NCBI RefSeq assembly: GCF_036634175.1
Contig: NZ_JAZIFX010000001.1
Span: 1,984,001 to 2,048,000 of the forward strand
Reading direction: 5' to 3'
Origin: Streptomyces sp. P9-A2
GTDB lineage: Bacteria; Actinomycetota; Actinomycetes; Streptomycetales; Streptomycetaceae
Length of the DNA: 64,000 bases
Each line of letters opens with the position of its first letter. Position 1 is the first letter of the stretch. This document shows, one piece after another, positions 62,622 to 64,000 of this stretch. A program made the position numbers and the translations under genes. The notes under the pieces are model-generated. The model was not told where the DNA came from. It was given only the letters and a program-made list of their open reading frames with translations, and ran no database searches.

Positions 62622-63181
62622 GCAACACCACCCCGGTGTCGGGGAGTTCGGCCCGGGACCGGGTGCCGCCGCTCGGCCGGACTCTGACGTCATGACCACA
62701 AGGCGCGGGACCACGGGCCGCATGAGCGGTGCCACAACGGCCACGGACCCCACGAGCGCGGAGGCCGGGAGGTTGGTGGCCATGAGTTCGGAGGCCATGA
62801 GTTCGGAGGCCATGGGTTCGGCGGCCATGGGTTCGGCGGCCGGGAGCAGGGGCACCAAGAGGGGCGGCGGGCGTGAACGACACACCAAGGGCCTTCCGAA
62901 ACGGCCCAGGGCCGGTCCGACGCGGCGATCGCCGGCAAGCTGGTGGTGACGGAGCGCGCCATCGCCAAGCACACCTCGAACATCTTCGCCGAACCGGGCC
63001 TGGAGGTCTCGGACGACGACAACCGGCGGGTGCCGGCGGTTCTCGCCCATCTCGGCCAGGGCAGGCGAAAGGGGACCCGGTCACGCACCCCACGTGGTCG
63101 ATCAACAACCCCCGGTACTCCAGGGGCTGTTGAAACCAGTGCGCCGGCAGGAACTTCTCATCGATTTCCGTTACGGATGAA
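62622..63181. other. Gene-poor stretch with a decayed gene and repeats
   Basis: Contains four copies of an ATGRGTTCGGMGGCC 15-mer at about 62782-62841, the LuxR remnant at 62901-63066, and a hairpin built from CAACAACCCC and GGGGCTGTTG (about 63104-63133). No intact gene is seen. Confidence 0.5.
62901..63066 (+). pseudogene. C-terminal fragment of a LuxR/NarL response regulator
   Basis: GRSDAAIAGKLVVTERAIAK, then HTSNIF and VSDDDNRRVPAVLAHL, is the DNA-binding helix-turn-helix end of a NarL-type regulator. No receiver domain or LTxREREVL motif precedes it, and the region upstream is repeat sequence, so it is a relic. Confidence 0.6.
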
Positions 63182-63364
63182 CACCCCCGGGGCGGCTCCC
63201 GTATTCAAGGGAGCCGCTCCGCTTCTGTCGGGCGATTCGATACCCGTAAGGGGGTGCTCCTCAGCGAAGTCAGAGGAGTTCAGTGACTCCACCCACCGCT
63301 GAGGCGGCGGGCTTCCAACCGAAGACTGCGGTCCAACTCGAACCGACCCCCTTTTGCGGGGCAC
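63182..63364 (+). ncRNA. Candidate structured RNA element, copy B (long form)
   Basis: P1 pairs CACCCCC (63182-63188) with GGGGGTG (63250-63256). It encloses P2 (63192-63200 with 63209-63217, nine perfect pairs) and P3 (CGGG at 63229 with CCCG at 63243, loop GATTCGAT). P4 follows (CTCCTC 63257-63262 with GAGGAG 63273-63278, loop AGCGAAGTCA). The conserved module GTGACTCC...CAC is at 63283-63364. Blocks GGGCTTCC, GCGGTCCA and CGAACCGA match copy A exactly, and the intervening stems differ while keeping pairing. It lies in the leader of the secreted protein gene, ending 55 bases before its ATG. Confidence 0.5.
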
Positions 63365-63418
63365 AGCGCGAACTACCAGAGCACCGGGAAGGCCGAGAGC
63401 CCCCTTGCGAGGAGAATG

Positions 63419-64000
63419 ATGGGACGCAATACAAGAAAACGCCGTATGCCGTTGGCCGCCAAGGCCGTGGCCGGGACGGCGGTCCTGGCGCTCGGTGGGG
63501 GCGGGCTGGTCTGGGCGAACTTCTACGCTTCGGCCGGCGAGTCGAACCAGTCGCAGAATCAGACGAAGGCGAACGCGGCACAGCAGATCGCCACGATCGA
63601 CTGCCCGGACGTGGGCCAGCAGCTCCCCGACGTGCCGGACCCGGCCCGCGGTGAGGTCGACGGCGAACTGGCCTCGATGGACCAGCAGATCACCGACGCC
63701 TATCAGAGCCTGGTCACCACCCGCCGGGCTCAGGCCGGGGACTCGCGGTACGTCCAGAACACCATTCTGGGTCCGCTCAAGGACCGGCGTAAGGCGCTCA
63801 TCGACCGGATCAAGCTGCAGATCACCCGCGCGGGCGGTCAGGCTCCCGGGAACCTGGACGAACTCGCCTCCTGCTCCGGCCGCCCCGCCGACCAGCCGCT
63901 GCCGACCGACGGTCAGAACGGTGACGGCCAGGACGGCGGTGGCCAGGACAACGGTCAGGACCAGGGCGACGGTCAGAACGACGGCGGTCAGAACGACGGC
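63419..64000 (+). CDS. Secreted protein, N-terminal part, related in design to the one at 59307
   Basis: Incomplete at the window end; 194 residues are visible. A basic start ([15 protein letters not shown]) and a hydrophobic core form a signal peptide. A helical domain bounded by two Cys (IDCPDV and LASCSG, about 90 residues apart) ends in a charged [16 protein letters not shown] helix similar to RIANREAVIAEIEL in the 59307 protein. A Gly/Gln/Asp repeat linker (DGGQN type) then runs off the window. GAGGAG at 63409-63414 favours the second of two adjacent ATGs (63419). The leader contains structured element copy B. Confidence 0.8.
   Translation, partial: MGRNTRKRRMPLAAKAVAGTAVLALGGGGLVWANFYASAGESNQSQNQTKANAAQQIATIDCPDVGQQLPDVPDPARGEVDGELASMDQQITDAYQSLVTTRRAQAGDSRYVQNTILGPLKDRRKALIDRIKLQITRAGGQAPGNLDELASCSGRPADQPLPTDGQNGDGQDGGGQDNGQDQGDGQNDGGQNDG

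Noticed and set aside
62692..62949. 85-residue plus-strand frame with MSSEA/MGSAA repeats
   Set aside because: It is mostly a translated 15-base repeat and runs into a decayed regulator in another frame; no ribosome binding site supports it.
63182..63364. c-di-AMP (ydaO) riboswitch, because CCGAACC and GTGACTCC-like phrases occur
   Set aside because: The ydaO signature after CCGAACCC (GTCAGCT and the following conserved end) is absent and the stem order differs.

Overview
The window is a very G+C-rich piece of an actinobacterial chromosome, almost certainly a Streptomyces. The evidence is third-position G/C bias, many GTG starts, the gene set, and a gene order from the cytochrome oxidase genes to glnA that matches the conserved chromosomal core of that genus (including pspA, aceE1, lpd, the lipoyl acyltransferase, lipB/lipA and glnA). 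No tRNA, rRNA, CRISPR array or intact insertion sequence was found.

Region 1 (1-6.4 kb) holds aerobic respiration genes: the start of qcrC, ctaE, and the ctaC-ctaD-ctaF operon, with an L,D-transpeptidase and a stand-alone receiver protein between them. Region 2 (6.7-14.6 kb) holds sulfur, Fe-S and NAD genes: a cysteine desulfurase fused to a TusA domain, a PfkB sugar kinase, a large one-TM protein, erpA and nadA. Region 3 (14.6-22.3 kb) is envelope and stress: an RND exporter, a NarL-type two-component pair, PspAA/PspA and a DUF3043 membrane protein. Region 4 (22.3-30.5 kb) holds cobalamin loop-assembly genes (a CobU-type kinase with an extra N-terminal domain, cobT, cobS) interleaved with methyltransferases, a membrane protein and a GH114-type lipoprotein.

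Region 5 (30.7-40.1 kb) is the 2-oxoacid dehydrogenase block: pepA, lpd, a two-lipoyl-domain E2, a GntR regulator and aceE. LipB and LipA at 49.7-51.7 kb make the lipoyl cofactor this block needs. Region 6 (40.1-49.4 kb) holds a WYL regulator with a large Gly-Pro repeat insertion, a PGRP-type amidase, a MarP-type protease, a TIGR01777 epimerase, an FAD amine-oxidase-like protein and an XRE regulator. glnA at 53.9 kb has a clear GlnR operator.

After glnA (55.3-57.9 kb) the sequence becomes a lower-quality accessory patch: a fragment of an IS5-type transposase, a broken subtilase, an internally deleted SDR gene and one small intact secreted protein. The last 6 kb carries small membrane and secreted proteins, an ArsC-like protein, an orphan winged-helix regulator, an epimerase, two decayed genes and the start of a second secreted protein related in design to the one at 59.3 kb.

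The most unusual signal is a structured element found twice, in the leaders of two unrelated genes (44642-44772 and 63182-63364). Its unpaired blocks are conserved while the stems differ in sequence but keep pairing, and its modules are in a different order in the two copies. It may be an IS200/IS605- or HEARO-type RNA remnant, or a new cis-regulatory RNA. Other points are several intergenic tandem-repeat tracts, candidate operators before ctaE, erpA, nadA and aceE, and a set of genes whose -10 boxes imply leaderless mRNAs.
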